Program-made: the position numbers and the translations under genes
The notes under the pieces: generated by a model
Databases searched by the model: none
Told to the model about the DNA's origin: nothing
Seen by the model: only the letters and a program-made list of their open reading frames with translations
Assembly (NCBI GenBank): GCA_022826345.1
Contig: JAJDVB010000040.1
Location: forward strand, 1-64,000
Reading direction: 5' to 3'
Source of the DNA: Alphaproteobacteria bacterium
GTDB lineage: Bacteria > Pseudomonadota > Alphaproteobacteria > UBA828
Length of the DNA stretch: 64,000 bases
Part shown: positions 50,846 to 59,969 of the stretch, in pieces
Layout: each line of letters opens with the position of its first letter
Position numbering within the stretch: the stretch's first letter is position 1

Positions 50846-51070
50846 TCAGTCGCCCCGTGGGCCCAGTCTGCCGCCGCCCTCGGGCTCGTCGGGCTCATGA
50901 TCGATCCGCTTGCCGTCCAGCGCGCCATCGCCCCGCGCCGCCTCGGCCTGCGTTGCCTGCCTCTCTGCCTTGGTACGCCCTGTTCGCGCACGGTTCGCCG
51001 CGCGTTGCTGCGCCTTCGCCGCCCTGTCGCGCTTCTTGCGGAACTGGTTCAGGTTGACGACATCGCCCAT
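50846..51070 (-). CDS. DUF4169 family small protein
   Basis: Protein of 74 aa beginning MGDVVNLNQFRKKRDRAAKA, the hallmark of DUF4169. It is highly charged and probably one long helix with a flexible acidic/Gly C-terminus. Function unknown; the family is restricted mainly to alphaproteobacteria as far as I recall. ATG 51070 chosen by family similarity. Confidence 0.8.
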   Translation of the reverse strand: MGDVVNLNQFRKKRDRAAKAQQRAANRARTGRTKAERQATQAEAARGDGALDGKRIDHEPDEPEGGGRLGPRGD

Positions 51071-51254
51071 GACCAAAGGCCTTTCGGTACGCCGGCAAAC
51101 GTGGTCTAAGAAACGCGGGGCCTCCCATCCGATCAGACCCGTCCGATCGAGAGGCAAGCCTAGACGAAATGAATCGGGCTGTTAACCGGAGTCGACCGGG
51201 CCGGCACCGCTCGGGCAGAGCGCCCGTCCTCCCAGCCCCGAGGCATGGCCAACG

Positions 51255-54200
51255 GTGAAATTCGTTTACGGCATTCTCGTCTTTCTGGCCCTCGCCGTTG
51301 CTGCTCTCTTTCTCGTGCCTTCGTTCCTCGATTGGGAGGGGTTCAAGCCCGAGATCACCGAGCGTCTTGAGGCCATCACCGGGCGCGAGCTGGCAATTGA
51401 CGGGCCGCTCAAGGTCTCGATCCTGCCCACGCCCAAGATCGAGGCGACAGACCTGCGCCTCGCCAACGTGCCCGGCGCGGCCGACCCCGATATGGCGCGG
51501 ATCGGGTCTCTCGAACTCCGGCTCGCGCTCGGTCCGCTTCTCGGCGGCGAGATCGCCGTTACGGGCCTTGAGATGGTGGAGCCGGTCATCGAGCTCCAGC
51601 GTCTACCCGATGGCCGTCCCAATTGGCTTTTCGAAAGCGTGCCGGCACCGGCGACAGGGGAGGGTGCTGCGGGGGAACCGGAGTCCGGGCTGGAGTTGAC
51701 CAGGCTCGACTCCGCGACGATTACGAACGGCACGATCGTCTATCACCATGCCGACGGCCGGCCGTCGGAGCGGATAGAGGGGATCGACGCCACGCTCTCC
51801 GCCCGCTCGCTGGACGGACCCTTCCGTGGAGAGGGCACGTTCGCCGTGCGCGGTCGGCCGGTCGCGTTCCAGCTCGCGACGAGCACCCTGCGCGACGGCG
51901 GCACCATGCCGATCTCGGTCGAAGCGATCTTCGGCGGCGAGCGCGGCCGTGCGCTGTTCGAGGGCATCGTGCGCGGCGATGGCGAGACGCCGGCGTTTGA
52001 CGGCAATGTACGGATCGAAGCGGCCGATCTCGGCGCCTTGCTCAGCGCGCTGGCCGTCGATCTCGGTGCGCTGCCTGCAGCACCGCTTGCCACCGAATTC
52101 GATGCCAGGGGAGCTCTCAGCGTGAGCCGGGAGGCGATCGCCGCTGATGAGCTTCAAGTACGGCTAGGCGAGAGCCAGGCGACCGGTGCACTCTCCTGGC
52201 GAGATGGCGATGTGCCGCAGTTGGCCGCCGCCGTCGACCTCAACCGAATCGATCTCGACCAGTTCCTGCCCGCCGAAGAAGCGGACGGCACCGGGCAGCC
52301 GGGCGACGAGGCGGCTTTGGTCCCGCTGCAGACGATCTCCGATAACGTTCGACAGGTAATTCCCGCAGACGTTGCGGCGACGATCGATCTCAAGATCGGC
52401 ACCCTCACCTGGCGCGAGGGCGTCATCCGTCAGGCCCGGACGCGACTCGAACTCGACGATGGTGTCGTCACGCTCCAACCGGCCTCGGCCCTGCTGCCCG
52501 GTGGCGCCGATGTCCGATTCGCCGGCCGGTTGACGCAGGGCTTCGACCGCCCCTGGCTGCAGGGCGTGGTGGAGATCGCAGCCGACGATCTGCGGGCCAT
52601 CCTCTCCTGGCTTTCCGTTGACGTGGGCGATGTCCCGGCGGATCGCCTCCGTCGCCTCAATGCAAGCGCCGACCTCTCCGCCATCGGCAATCGGCTTTCG
52701 ACGTCCAACCTCGACGTCAGGATCGATACCACGCGGATCGCCGGCAATGCGGCCATCGCAGCGGACGAGCGGCCACGCATCACCGCCGACCTTGCGGTCA
52801 ACACGGTCAACGTCGATGCCTATCTGCCCCCCGCCGGCGAGACGGGTGCCGGTTCCGAGGAGACGGTGAGTCCCGCACCGGAGGCCGCACGCGAAGACGC
52901 GTGGGCGGGGCTCGCCGATATCGATGCCGATGTCGCACTCAAGATGGATGCGCTGATCTATGACGGCGTGCGCGTGGCCGGTCTGGAGCTCGACGCCGCC
53001 CTTAACGGGGACAACCTGACCCTGCGCCGCGCGCAGGTGGCGGACGTTGCGGGTGCCAGCGTCTCGGTAACCGGCACTGCGCGCACGGTCTGGTCGACGC
53101 CAAGCGTCGATCTCGCAGTGGAGAGCGCGGCCGACTCCCTCGAAGGCGTCGTCGCGTTTCTCGACATCGACCCCGAATTTCGCACCCAGGCGTTCGGCAA
53201 GTTCGCGTTGAACGGCACTCTCGCGGGCGGTGAGGGTTCGCTATCGCTCGATGTCACGCTGGCGGCCGGCACCGCAGAGGCAACTCTTGAGGGCACCGTC
53301 GATAATCCGTTCGGCACACCCGCAGGCGCTCTCGCGCTCAGCCTCCGCGCCTCGGACGCCGCCGCTCTCGCTCGCACCGCCGGGCTCACGCCGCCCGCCG
53401 TCATTGAGCGGCTCGGCAAGCTGGCCATCGACGGCGGGATCGGCGGCAGCCTCGACTCGGCTGCGGTCAATCTGAGCGCCGAGGCCGCCGGCGCCACGGT
53501 GGCCGCCTCCGGCAACGTCACGGAGTTGCTGACCTCACCCAGCTACAGCGTCGACATCGATCTCGCTCATCCCAGCGGCGAGGCTCTGGTCGCGACCGTG
53601 ATCGGAGAAGCGCCGGCAGGCGCCGCTCTTGGCCCCGTGCGCCTCGTCGGAAAGGTTTCGGGAGACCGGATGGTGGCCAACCTCGCCGGCATCGACGCCG
53701 CCATCGGCGAAAGCACGCTGGCTGGCGACATCTTCATTCGCCTGGACCAGAATCCACCGGCGTTCAGCGCCGCCATGCGCGCGGGCATTCTCGATCTCGC
53801 CTGGATCGGCGGCGGCCTCGCGGCGGCGGACGGCAACGCGGGGACCGGCGTCGAAGTCACCGAACTGTATTCCGATCGCTGGTCCGATGAGCCGATCGAC
53901 CTTGCGCTCCTCGATCGGCTCTCCGGCACGCTGACGCTGGCCGCCGAGACGCTCGTTCTCGGCCCCTACCGCATCGAGCAAGCCGACGTCGACATCGGGG
54001 CGGGCGAGGGGACGCTGACGCTGCGCTCGCTCGGCGGGCGGCTCTTCGGAGGCGCGCTGGAGGCCGACGGCAGCCTTGCAGGAGCGCCGGTGCCCGCCGG
54101 TCAAGCGGCGGTCCAGCTTAGCGACGCGAACATCGGCGCCATTCTGCGGGAGGCAGCAGGCGGCCGTGCGGTCTCCGGCAAGGCCACGATCGACGGGTAC

Positions 54201-55316
54201 TTCACCCTTCGCGGGCGGACCGAGCGCGAGATGGTCGAGAGCCTCGCCGGCCGCGTCGCCATCACCTCCGGCGAGGGTGCCGTCGAGGGCGTGGACGTGC
54301 CCGCGATCAGCCGCCAGATCGCCGCGCTCTCCGAGGCGGACGCGCTCGACGACATTGTGAGCTTCGTCGACCAGGCGGAGCAGAGCCTCTCGAGCGGGCA
54401 GACGGCGATCCGCTCCCTCGATGGCACCGTGCGGGTTCAGAACGGCCAAGCGCGCATCGATGGCTTCGAGATCGTCACTGACGGGGGTGTCGGCACCATC
54501 AACGGCACCGCCGACCTGCCCGCGTGGCAACTCGACCTCACAGCGCTGTTCCGCCTCGCCGAGCATGCCGACGCACCGCCGGTCGGCGTGCATCTCGAAG
54601 GGCCGATCGACCAACCCGAACGCCGTTATCTGATCGAGGAGATGCAGACCCATTTGGTCAAGCTCGGGCTGCTCTCTCTTGCCGGCTCGGATGACGCGCC
54701 CAAGATCACGCTGCGCAAGGGCGCGAAGGCGGAGCCGGGCACCGAAATGGACACGCTGCTCCGCAACGTGCTCGGCGATCCGGACGAGGCCGAGGATGCG
54801 GCGGACGACGAGCCGACGGACGCGCGCGAGGGAGCGGGCGAGACAGACAAAGCGTTAGAGGTTCCCGACCAAGACGAGGCGGGAAGCGCTCTACTGTCGC
54901 TGGACGACGTACCGTCCAGTCCCGTGGTGGAGGAAGGGCCGCTTGACGCCGGTCAGATAGAAAAACCGGCGGACCCGGAACAGGTGGAACAACAAGAAGT
55001 GCTGCTGGAAACTGAAGATCTAGAGCAACCTGCGACGGCGCCTTCGCCCGACGAGCCGGAGCCCGCGCTTCCCTCCGACCAGTCGGTGCCCGAACCGCCG
55101 CCGACGCCCGAGCGCTACCGGGCCGAGACCCTGCAAGACTTCGTCGACGATGTGTTGGGGGCGCCCGAGCCTGACCAGGACGCGGACCTCCAGGACGCCG
55201 TCGACGATCAATTGAAGGAGCCCGCGCCCGAGCAGGACGCGAAGGAACCCGAGCCTGACCCGGACGAGGGCTTTCGGGACTTCGTCGACGACCTGCTGGA
55301 ATCGCTCGACGAGTAG
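51255..55316 (+). CDS. AsmA-family protein with acidic C-terminal tail
   Basis: Large envelope protein of 1353 aa, GTG start. One N-terminal transmembrane helix (FVYGILVFLALAVAALFLV) anchors it; the AsmA domain begins with RELAIDGPLKVSILPTPKI and the bulk is beta-rich, as expected for the bridge-like lipid-transfer fold. The C-terminal AsmA signature region (FRLAEHADAPPVGVHLEGPI) lies near residue 1105. From about residue 1175 a tail of some 180 residues rich in Glu, Asp, Pro and Gln follows, with three related VDD motifs. Family members help phospholipid transport to, or assembly of, the outer membrane. Confidence 0.88.
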   Translation: MKFVYGILVFLALAVAALFLVPSFLDWEGFKPEITERLEAITGRELAIDGPLKVSILPTPKIEATDLRLANVPGAADPDMARIGSLELRLALGPLLGGEIAVTGLEMVEPVIELQRLPDGRPNWLFESVPAPATGEGAAGEPESGLELTRLDSATITNGTIVYHHADGRPSERIEGIDATLSARSLDGPFRGEGTFAVRGRPVAFQLATSTLRDGGTMPISVEAIFGGERGRALFEGIVRGDGETPAFDGNVRIEAADLGALLSALAVDLGALPAAPLATEFDARGALSVSREAIAADELQVRLGESQATGALSWRDGDVPQLAAAVDLNRIDLDQFLPAEEADGTGQPGDEAALVPLQTISDNVRQVIPADVAATIDLKIGTLTWREGVIRQARTRLELDDGVVTLQPASALLPGGADVRFAGRLTQGFDRPWLQGVVEIAADDLRAILSWLSVDVGDVPADRLRRLNASADLSAIGNRLSTSNLDVRIDTTRIAGNAAIAADERPRITADLAVNTVNVDAYLPPAGETGAGSEETVSPAPEAAREDAWAGLADIDADVALKMDALIYDGVRVAGLELDAALNGDNLTLRRAQVADVAGASVSVTGTARTVWSTPSVDLAVESAADSLEGVVAFLDIDPEFRTQAFGKFALNGTLAGGEGSLSLDVTLAAGTAEATLEGTVDNPFGTPAGALALSLRASDAAALARTAGLTPPAVIERLGKLAIDGGIGGSLDSAAVNLSAEAAGATVAASGNVTELLTSPSYSVDIDLAHPSGEALVATVIGEAPAGAALGPVRLVGKVSGDRMVANLAGIDAAIGESTLAGDIFIRLDQNPPAFSAAMRAGILDLAWIGGGLAAADGNAGTGVEVTELYSDRWSDEPIDLALLDRLSGTLTLAAETLVLGPYRIEQADVDIGAGEGTLTLRSLGGRLFGGALEADGSLAGAPVPAGQAAVQLSDANIGAILREAAGGRAVSGKATIDGYFTLRGRTEREMVESLAGRVAITSGEGAVEGVDVPAISRQIAALSEADALDDIVSFVDQAEQSLSSGQTAIRSLDGTVRVQNGQARIDGFEIVTDGGVGTINGTADLPAWQLDLTALFRLAEHADAPPVGVHLEGPIDQPERRYLIEEMQTHLVKLGLLSLAGSDDAPKITLRKGAKAEPGTEMDTLLRNVLGDPDEAEDAADDEPTDAREGAGETDKALEVPDQDEAGSALLSLDDVPSSPVVEEGPLDAGQIEKPADPEQVEQQEVLLETEDLEQPATAPSPDEPEPALPSDQSVPEPPPTPERYRAETLQDFVDDVLGAPEPDQDADLQDAVDDQLKEPAPEQDAKEPEPDPDEGFRDFVDDLLESLDE

Positions 55317-55348
55317 GGGCCGGCGCCCCGGTCTGGGAACGCCGGCCC
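55317..55348. terminator. GC hairpin between convergent asmA and degP genes
   Basis: GGGCCGGCG (55317-55325) and CGCCGGCCC (55340-55348) form a perfect 9-bp stem with a 14-nt loop, immediately after the AsmA stop and before the convergent protease gene. There is no T-run on either side, so it is a possible two-way terminator or barrier only. Confidence 0.45.
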
Positions 55349-55383
55349 TCCCCGCCCCACCTCAAGAGGTGACGAAGCGAACC

Positions 55384-56907
55384 TCAAGAAGTGGCAAAGG
55401 GAAAAGCGACGAAGCGCTCGTTTCCGTCCCGGCTCATCAGCATGAGGACGGCCTCGCGCCCGTCGCCCTGGGCGGCCTCGATGCGCTCGTTCACCTCCGC
55501 GATCGAGCCTACGGGCTCCTTGTCGACGCTGACGATCGTGTCGCCGGGGCGAACGCCCTTGCGATGAGCGCTGCTCCCCGGTGCCACGCCGGCAACCACC
55601 ACGGCGCCCGACCCGCCTTCCATGTCAGCGCCGTCGCCGGACTGGGAATCGACGTTCTCGAGGCGAAGGCCGAAGGTGTCGAGACGGCCGGCCTCGTCTC
55701 CGCTGGGCATGTCGGCGCTGGCCTCCTTCGCCGGTGCCGCGTTGGCGATCGCCGCCGTGAGCTCGATGAACTGACCGTCGCGCCAGACGGTGAGCGCGGC
55801 GGAGGTTCCGGCGTCGATGGCGGAGATGGTCTGCGAGAGTGCCCGCGTGTCTTCGATCGGTGCCTGGTCGACGGCGGTGATGACATCGCCCTGCTCAAGC
55901 CCCGCCGCCTCGGCCGGACTTTCCGGCTGGACGCGGGCGACGATGGCACCCTCGGTGCCCTCCAGCCCGAGGCTCGCCGCGATGTCCTCGGTCACTGGCT
56001 GGATGTGGACGCCGAGCCAGCCGCGCATGACGTGGCCGTGGGTCTTGAGATCGTCGATGACCATCGTGGCCGTGGCGGCGGGGACTGCGAAGCCGATCCC
56101 CACATTGCCGCCCGAGGGCGAAACGATGGAGGTGTTCACTCCGATGACCTCGCCGTGCAGGTTGACCGTGGGGCCGCCCGAGTTGCCGCTGTTGATCGGC
56201 GCGTCGATTTGCAGATGGTCCTCGTAGGGGTTGACGCCGGTTCCGCGGGCGCGTGCCGAGACGATGCCGAAGGTCGCGGTCTTGCCCACGCCGAAGGGGT
56301 TGCCGATGGCGACCACCCAATCGCCGACGCGGGTGCTGTCGTCCGCCGCGAAATTCACGGTCGGCAGGGGCTCGCCGCTCTCGACCTTGAGCAGGGCGAG
56401 GTCGGTCCGCTTGTCGCCGCCGACGATCTCGGCGTCGAGCCGGGTGCCGTCATCGAGGATCACGGTCACGGTGTCCGCGCCGGCAATCACGTGATTGCTG
56501 GTCACGATGTAGCCCTCGGCATCGACGACGAAGCCCGAGCCGATGCCGCCCCGCGGCCTCATGGGGCCGGGCTCGAAGTCCGGCGTGAAGCCGAAGCGCT
56601 CGGCGAAATCCTCGCCGAAGAAGCGCTTGAAATGCTCGGGCAGGTCGCGACCGCGCCATTGCTGGGAGGTGAATGCGGGCCGGGCCTTGTGCATGACCTC
56701 GATCGAGACGACCGCCGGGCTTACCGCCTCCACCACGCCAGCGAGGCTGGGCGCCACCAGCATCTGATCCACCGGCGTCGGCGGCGTGACCGCCGTGGCC
56801 GTCTTGAGCGAGCTGGCCAGGCCGCCGCCGGCCAGCGCAATCATGCCGAGGCCCGCCAGGGCCGCGACGATGACCGTCCGTTTGCGTTGCGGTGAAAGCG
56901 TGCTCAT
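55384..56907 (-). CDS. degP: DegP/DegQ-type periplasmic serine protease (Do family)
   Basis: HtrA-family protease of 507 aa with an N-terminal membrane/signal segment (VIVAALAGLGMIALAGGGLA). The catalytic triad is H139 (VTSNHVIAG), D169 (KRTDLALL) and S243 (INSGNSGGP). Two PDZ domains follow (VMRGWLGVHIQPV and a C-terminal one with GSSAHRKGVRPGDTIVSVD). ATG 56907 has a GAGGAA RBS. A two-component system about 0.5 kb upstream on the same strand is a plausible regulator. Confidence 0.94.
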   Translation of the reverse strand: MSTLSPQRKRTVIVAALAGLGMIALAGGGLASSLKTATAVTPPTPVDQMLVAPSLAGVVEAVSPAVVSIEVMHKARPAFTSQQWRGRDLPEHFKRFFGEDFAERFGFTPDFEPGPMRPRGGIGSGFVVDAEGYIVTSNHVIAGADTVTVILDDGTRLDAEIVGGDKRTDLALLKVESGEPLPTVNFAADDSTRVGDWVVAIGNPFGVGKTATFGIVSARARGTGVNPYEDHLQIDAPINSGNSGGPTVNLHGEVIGVNTSIVSPSGGNVGIGFAVPAATATMVIDDLKTHGHVMRGWLGVHIQPVTEDIAASLGLEGTEGAIVARVQPESPAEAAGLEQGDVITAVDQAPIEDTRALSQTISAIDAGTSAALTVWRDGQFIELTAAIANAAPAKEASADMPSGDEAGRLDTFGLRLENVDSQSGDGADMEGGSGAVVVAGVAPGSSAHRKGVRPGDTIVSVDKEPVGSIAEVNERIEAAQGDGREAVLMLMSRDGNERFVAFPFATS

Positions 56908-57058
56908 CGTTTCCTCACTTGCCGTTGCTATTTGTCCGCAGCGGCCGATGGCAGGCCGCCTGTTATCTATGGCAGGGCAAGCTGTCACCACGATGGACGC
57001 TGCATTAACTCTTCTCCATGATGGTGTAACGCTCTCGTCAGGGGACACGGCCAACGGC

Positions 57059-57421
57059 ATGGTTGAGCGTCTCAAACCTTGCCCGTTCTGGCCCAACTGC
57101 GTCAGCAGCCACGCGGATGCGCGGCGGCATCACCGGATCGAGCCGTTCGTCATCTCGGGCGACCCCGCGGCGGCCTTCGCCCAGCTGAAGAACCTGGTGG
57201 AAGAGATGGAGCGGACGAAGATCGTCTCCGCGACCGATGACTACCTGCACGCCACCTGCCGCACGCGGCTCGGATTCGTCGATGATCTCGAGTGCCAACT
57301 CGCTCCGGCGGAAGGGGTGATCCACGTCCGTTCCGCGTCGCGCGTTTTCTTTGCCTTCATCGACTCGGGCGTGAACAGGCGGCGCGTCGAGGCGCTCCGC
57401 CAGCGGTTTCAGAGCGCGTAA
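57059..57421 (+). CDS. DUF1499 family protein
   Basis: Protein of 120 aa beginning near MVERLKPCPFWPNCVSSHA, the start of the DUF1499 domain (CPxxPNCVSS), followed by RIEPFVISGDPAAAF, YLHATCRTRLGFVDDLE and the family end FIDSGVNRRRVEALRQRF. Function unknown; members are found in proteobacteria and plastids. The start is not certain; ATG 56993 is in frame. It is divergent from degP and converges on the kinase gene. Confidence 0.83.
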   Translation: MVERLKPCPFWPNCVSSHADARRHHRIEPFVISGDPAAAFAQLKNLVEEMERTKIVSATDDYLHATCRTRLGFVDDLECQLAPAEGVIHVRSASRVFFAFIDSGVNRRRVEALRQRFQSA

Positions 57422-57446
57422 CGGGGCGGCGGTACGGGCGGCCGGT

Positions 57447-58832
57447 TCATGCGGCCGGCGGCGGAAAAGTCACGGTTGCGCGGAGGCCGCCCAACGGGCT
57501 CTCGTCCAGCGCCAACTCCGCCCGGTGCAGGGTGGCGACCCCTGCGACGAGGCTGAGCCCGAGCCCGCTTCCGCCCCCGGTGCGGCTCGCATCCAGGCGG
57601 ACGAAGCGCTGCAGCACGCGCTCCCGCTCCTCGGGCGGGATGCCGGGGCCCGAATCCTCCACCACGAGCCGGACGGCGCCCGAGTCTTCACGCGCGAGGC
57701 TCACCCTGATCCGGCCTTCGGGTGTGTACGCCAGCGCGTTGTCGAGCAGATTGGCAACGAGTTGGGAGAGAAACTGGCCGTGGCCGGAGACCTCGCCCGT
57801 CTCGTCCAGCGCGGCGTCGATAGATAAGCCCCTCTCCTCGGCGAGCGGGGCGTACAGCTCGACCATGTCGGCGACGACCGCGCGGAGGTCTACCGGCGCC
57901 AGCGCAATACTGGCCTTGCCCGATTCGGCGCGGGCGATCTCCATAAGCGTGGCGAAGGTGCGTAGAATGGCGTCGGTCTCGGCGATCGCGCGTTCCAGGG
58001 CGGTGCGGTGGCCCTGCTCGTCGGCCGGCCCCTCTCTGAGCGCGAGCTCCAGCCTAGACTTGAGCCGGGTGAGCGGGCTGCGCAGGTCGTGCGCGACACT
58101 GTCGGTCACCGTGCGCAAGCCCGTCATCAGCGTCTCGATCTCGTCCAGCATCTCGTTGACGGTGATCGAGAGCCGGTCGAACTCATCGCCCACGCCCGTG
58201 ACCGGCATACGCCGCGAGAGATCGCCGCGCACGATGCGCTGGCCGGTCTCGCGCACGGCATCAACCCGGCGCAGCATCCGCCGGCTCATGACGAGGCCGC
58301 CGAGCAGCCCCAGGACCAGCGTGATCCCGAGCGCGCCACCCAGGGATTCGAGGATCAGGTCCTCGAAGTCCGCGCGGCCGCGCGGGTCTCGGCCGACCAG
58401 TAGGCGAAAGCCGCCCGGCAGCACGAAGGTGCGGGCGCGGATGCTGCCATGCGCCTCCTCGTCGCTCGCGCGCGTCGCCGCAACTTCCACCCAGCCGCCT
58501 TCGGCGCCGGCCGCCTCGCGTGGCCAGGCGCTGAGATTGCCGGCGAGCTTGCGGAAGCCGGGATCGGCGAGGAGGTAGACGCTGTCCGGATCGCCATAGG
58601 GGCCGCTCCGCTCCCCGATCACGGCGACCAGTTGGCGAATTCCCCGCGCCCGGTACTGCTCGGCGAGGCCGCGCACCTCAGCCTCGATGGTGTCGCTGGT
58701 CTGGCTGTCGATGACGCGAACGGTGGTCCAGTAGATGAAGGCGAGCAGCAGCAGGACCGAGGCGCCGAAGAGGACGACATAGAGCAGCGAGAGCCGGAAC
58801 GTGGAGGTCCGGAGGAGCCTAGCCGTCCGCAC
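57447..58832 (-). CDS. sensor histidine kinase
   Basis: Inner-membrane kinase of 461 aa, GTG start overlapping the response-regulator gene by 14 nt. It has transmembrane helix 1 (LSLLYVVLFGASVLLLLAFI), a periplasmic sensor of about 120 residues, helix 2 (GALGITLVLGLLGGLVMS), HAMP, the H-box with H248 (SVAHDLRSPL), N-box (ANLLDNALAY) and G-boxes (DSGPGIP, GSGLGLSL). The signal is unknown; the linked degP gene suggests envelope stress. Confidence 0.93.
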   Translation of the reverse strand: MRTARLLRTSTFRLSLLYVVLFGASVLLLLAFIYWTTVRVIDSQTSDTIEAEVRGLAEQYRARGIRQLVAVIGERSGPYGDPDSVYLLADPGFRKLAGNLSAWPREAAGAEGGWVEVAATRASDEEAHGSIRARTFVLPGGFRLLVGRDPRGRADFEDLILESLGGALGITLVLGLLGGLVMSRRMLRRVDAVRETGQRIVRGDLSRRMPVTGVGDEFDRLSITVNEMLDEIETLMTGLRTVTDSVAHDLRSPLTRLKSRLELALREGPADEQGHRTALERAIAETDAILRTFATLMEIARAESGKASIALAPVDLRAVVADMVELYAPLAEERGLSIDAALDETGEVSGHGQFLSQLVANLLDNALAYTPEGRIRVSLAREDSGAVRLVVEDSGPGIPPEERERVLQRFVRLDASRTGGGSGLGLSLVAGVATLHRAELALDESPLGGLRATVTFPPPAA

Positions 58833-59496
58833 GAATGCAATACCCGACGCCGCGCACGGTGTGGATCAGTGGGGGGTCGAAACCCTTGTCGATCTTGCCG
58901 CGCAGCCGGCTCACGTGGACGTCGATCACGTTGGTCTGGGGATCGAAGTGGTAGCCCCAGACATGCTCCAGCAGCATCGTGCGCGTCACCACCTGGCCCG
59001 TGTGGCGCATGAAGTAGGCCAGCAGGTTGAACTCGCGTGGCTGCAGGGAAATCTCTCGGTCGGCCCGCCGCACCGTGCGGGCGAGCAGGTCGATCTCCAG
59101 ATCCGCGAGGCTGAGACGCGTCTCGCCGGCGGCATCGCTCGCGCGCCTGAGCAGCGCTTCCAGCCGCGCCAGGAGCTCGGAGAAGGCGAAGGGCTTGGTC
59201 AGATAGTCGTCGCCGCCGGCCCTGAGACCCTCCACCCGGTCGTCCACCTGGGCAAGCGCGCTCAGGATCAGCACCGGCGTGCGCCGGCCCTTGCGGCGCA
59301 GCGTCTCGATCAGCGAAAGCCCGTCGAGACCCGGCAGCATGCGGTCGACCACGAGGGCGTCGAAGCGATGGTCCAGCGCGAGCGCCAGCCCGTCCGCTCC
59401 GTCGTGGACGAGCTCGACCACGTGGCCGCTCTCGGTCAGGCCCTTCTGTAGGTAGCGGGCGGTCTCGATGTCGTCTTCGACGACCAGCACGTGCAT
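58819..59496 (-). CDS. OmpR-family response regulator
   Basis: Two-domain regulator of 225 aa. The receiver has the acidic pocket VVEDD, phosphoacceptor D51 (VVDRMLPGLDG) and K101 (YLTKPFAF); the C-terminal winged helix has QPREFNLLAYFMRHTGQVVTR and DVHVSRLRGKID. ATG 59496 chosen from the standard start MHVLVVEDD. It lies upstream of and overlaps its kinase gene. Confidence 0.95.
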   Translation of the reverse strand: MHVLVVEDDIETARYLQKGLTESGHVVELVHDGADGLALALDHRFDALVVDRMLPGLDGLSLIETLRRKGRRTPVLILSALAQVDDRVEGLRAGGDDYLTKPFAFSELLARLEALLRRASDAAGETRLSLADLEIDLLARTVRRADREISLQPREFNLLAYFMRHTGQVVTRTMLLEHVWGYHFDPQTNVIDVHVSRLRGKIDKGFDPPLIHTVRGVGYCIRADG

Positions 59497-59641
59497 GGCT
59501 GCAACCTTGGCAGGCCGCGCGCAGCGATCAAGGGCCTCACCACATTGTGTGCCGGACAACGCCTATACCGCAGCCCTTGAATGGACCACGTCATGGCTCA
59601 TATTCGGGGCTTGAGCGGCCCTGATTGAGGGAATTGGTCTG

Positions 59642-59899
59642 ATGAGAATTTCCGTCACCGACGCGAAGGGACAATTGGCGGACCTCATCCGCCGGGCGGA
59701 AGCGGGTGACGAGGTGGTGCTCACCCGTCACGGCAAGGATATCGTCCGGTTGGTGCCGGTGCAGCCGCAACCCGATGCCGAGGCCCGGCGGGCGCTGATC
59801 GCCGCCGTGCAGGCGGCCGCTAGACGCAACCGAATTGAGGGAGCCTCTGCGGCCCGCAGTCAGGATTTCCTCTACGACGATGATGGTTTGCCGCAATGA
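59642..59899 (+). CDS. Phd/YefM-family antitoxin, apparently orphan
   Basis: Antitoxin of 85 aa with the Phd fold (MRISVTDAKGQLADLIRRAE, then GDEVVLTRHGKDIVRLVPV) and the usual C-terminal toxin-binding end DFLYDDDGLPQ. Its TGA overlaps an ATG at 59896, exactly where a VapC toxin normally starts, but no PIN domain follows. See the next entry. RBS GAGGGA is 9 nt upstream of ATG 59642. Confidence 0.87.
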   Translation: MRISVTDAKGQLADLIRRAEAGDEVVLTRHGKDIVRLVPVQPQPDAEARRALIAAVQAAARRNRIEGASAARSQDFLYDDDGLPQ

Positions 59900-59957
59900 T
59901 CGCGGCCTACTTGCCGACGCGGAAATTCCACAGACCGATGTCAGTGGTGCGCTGTAG
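59896..59957 (+). pseudogene. remnant of a VapC toxin gene (proposed)
   Basis: The ATG at 59896 overlaps the antitoxin stop as in phd-vapC operons, but after MIAA the reading is not PIN-like. In a different frame 59916-59957 reads DAEIPQTDVSGAL then stop, resembling the usual VapC C-terminus (DFxxTDVxPAL). A large internal deletion that joined the first codons to the last ones out of frame would explain both. The match is short, so confidence is limited. Confidence 0.4.
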
Positions 59958-59969
59958 AACCGGCTGCGC

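Noticed and set aside
59577..59600. TTGAAT and TATTCG as promoter of the orphan antitoxin.
   Set aside because: Spacing of 18 bp with only a 3/6 -10 match is not enough to call.
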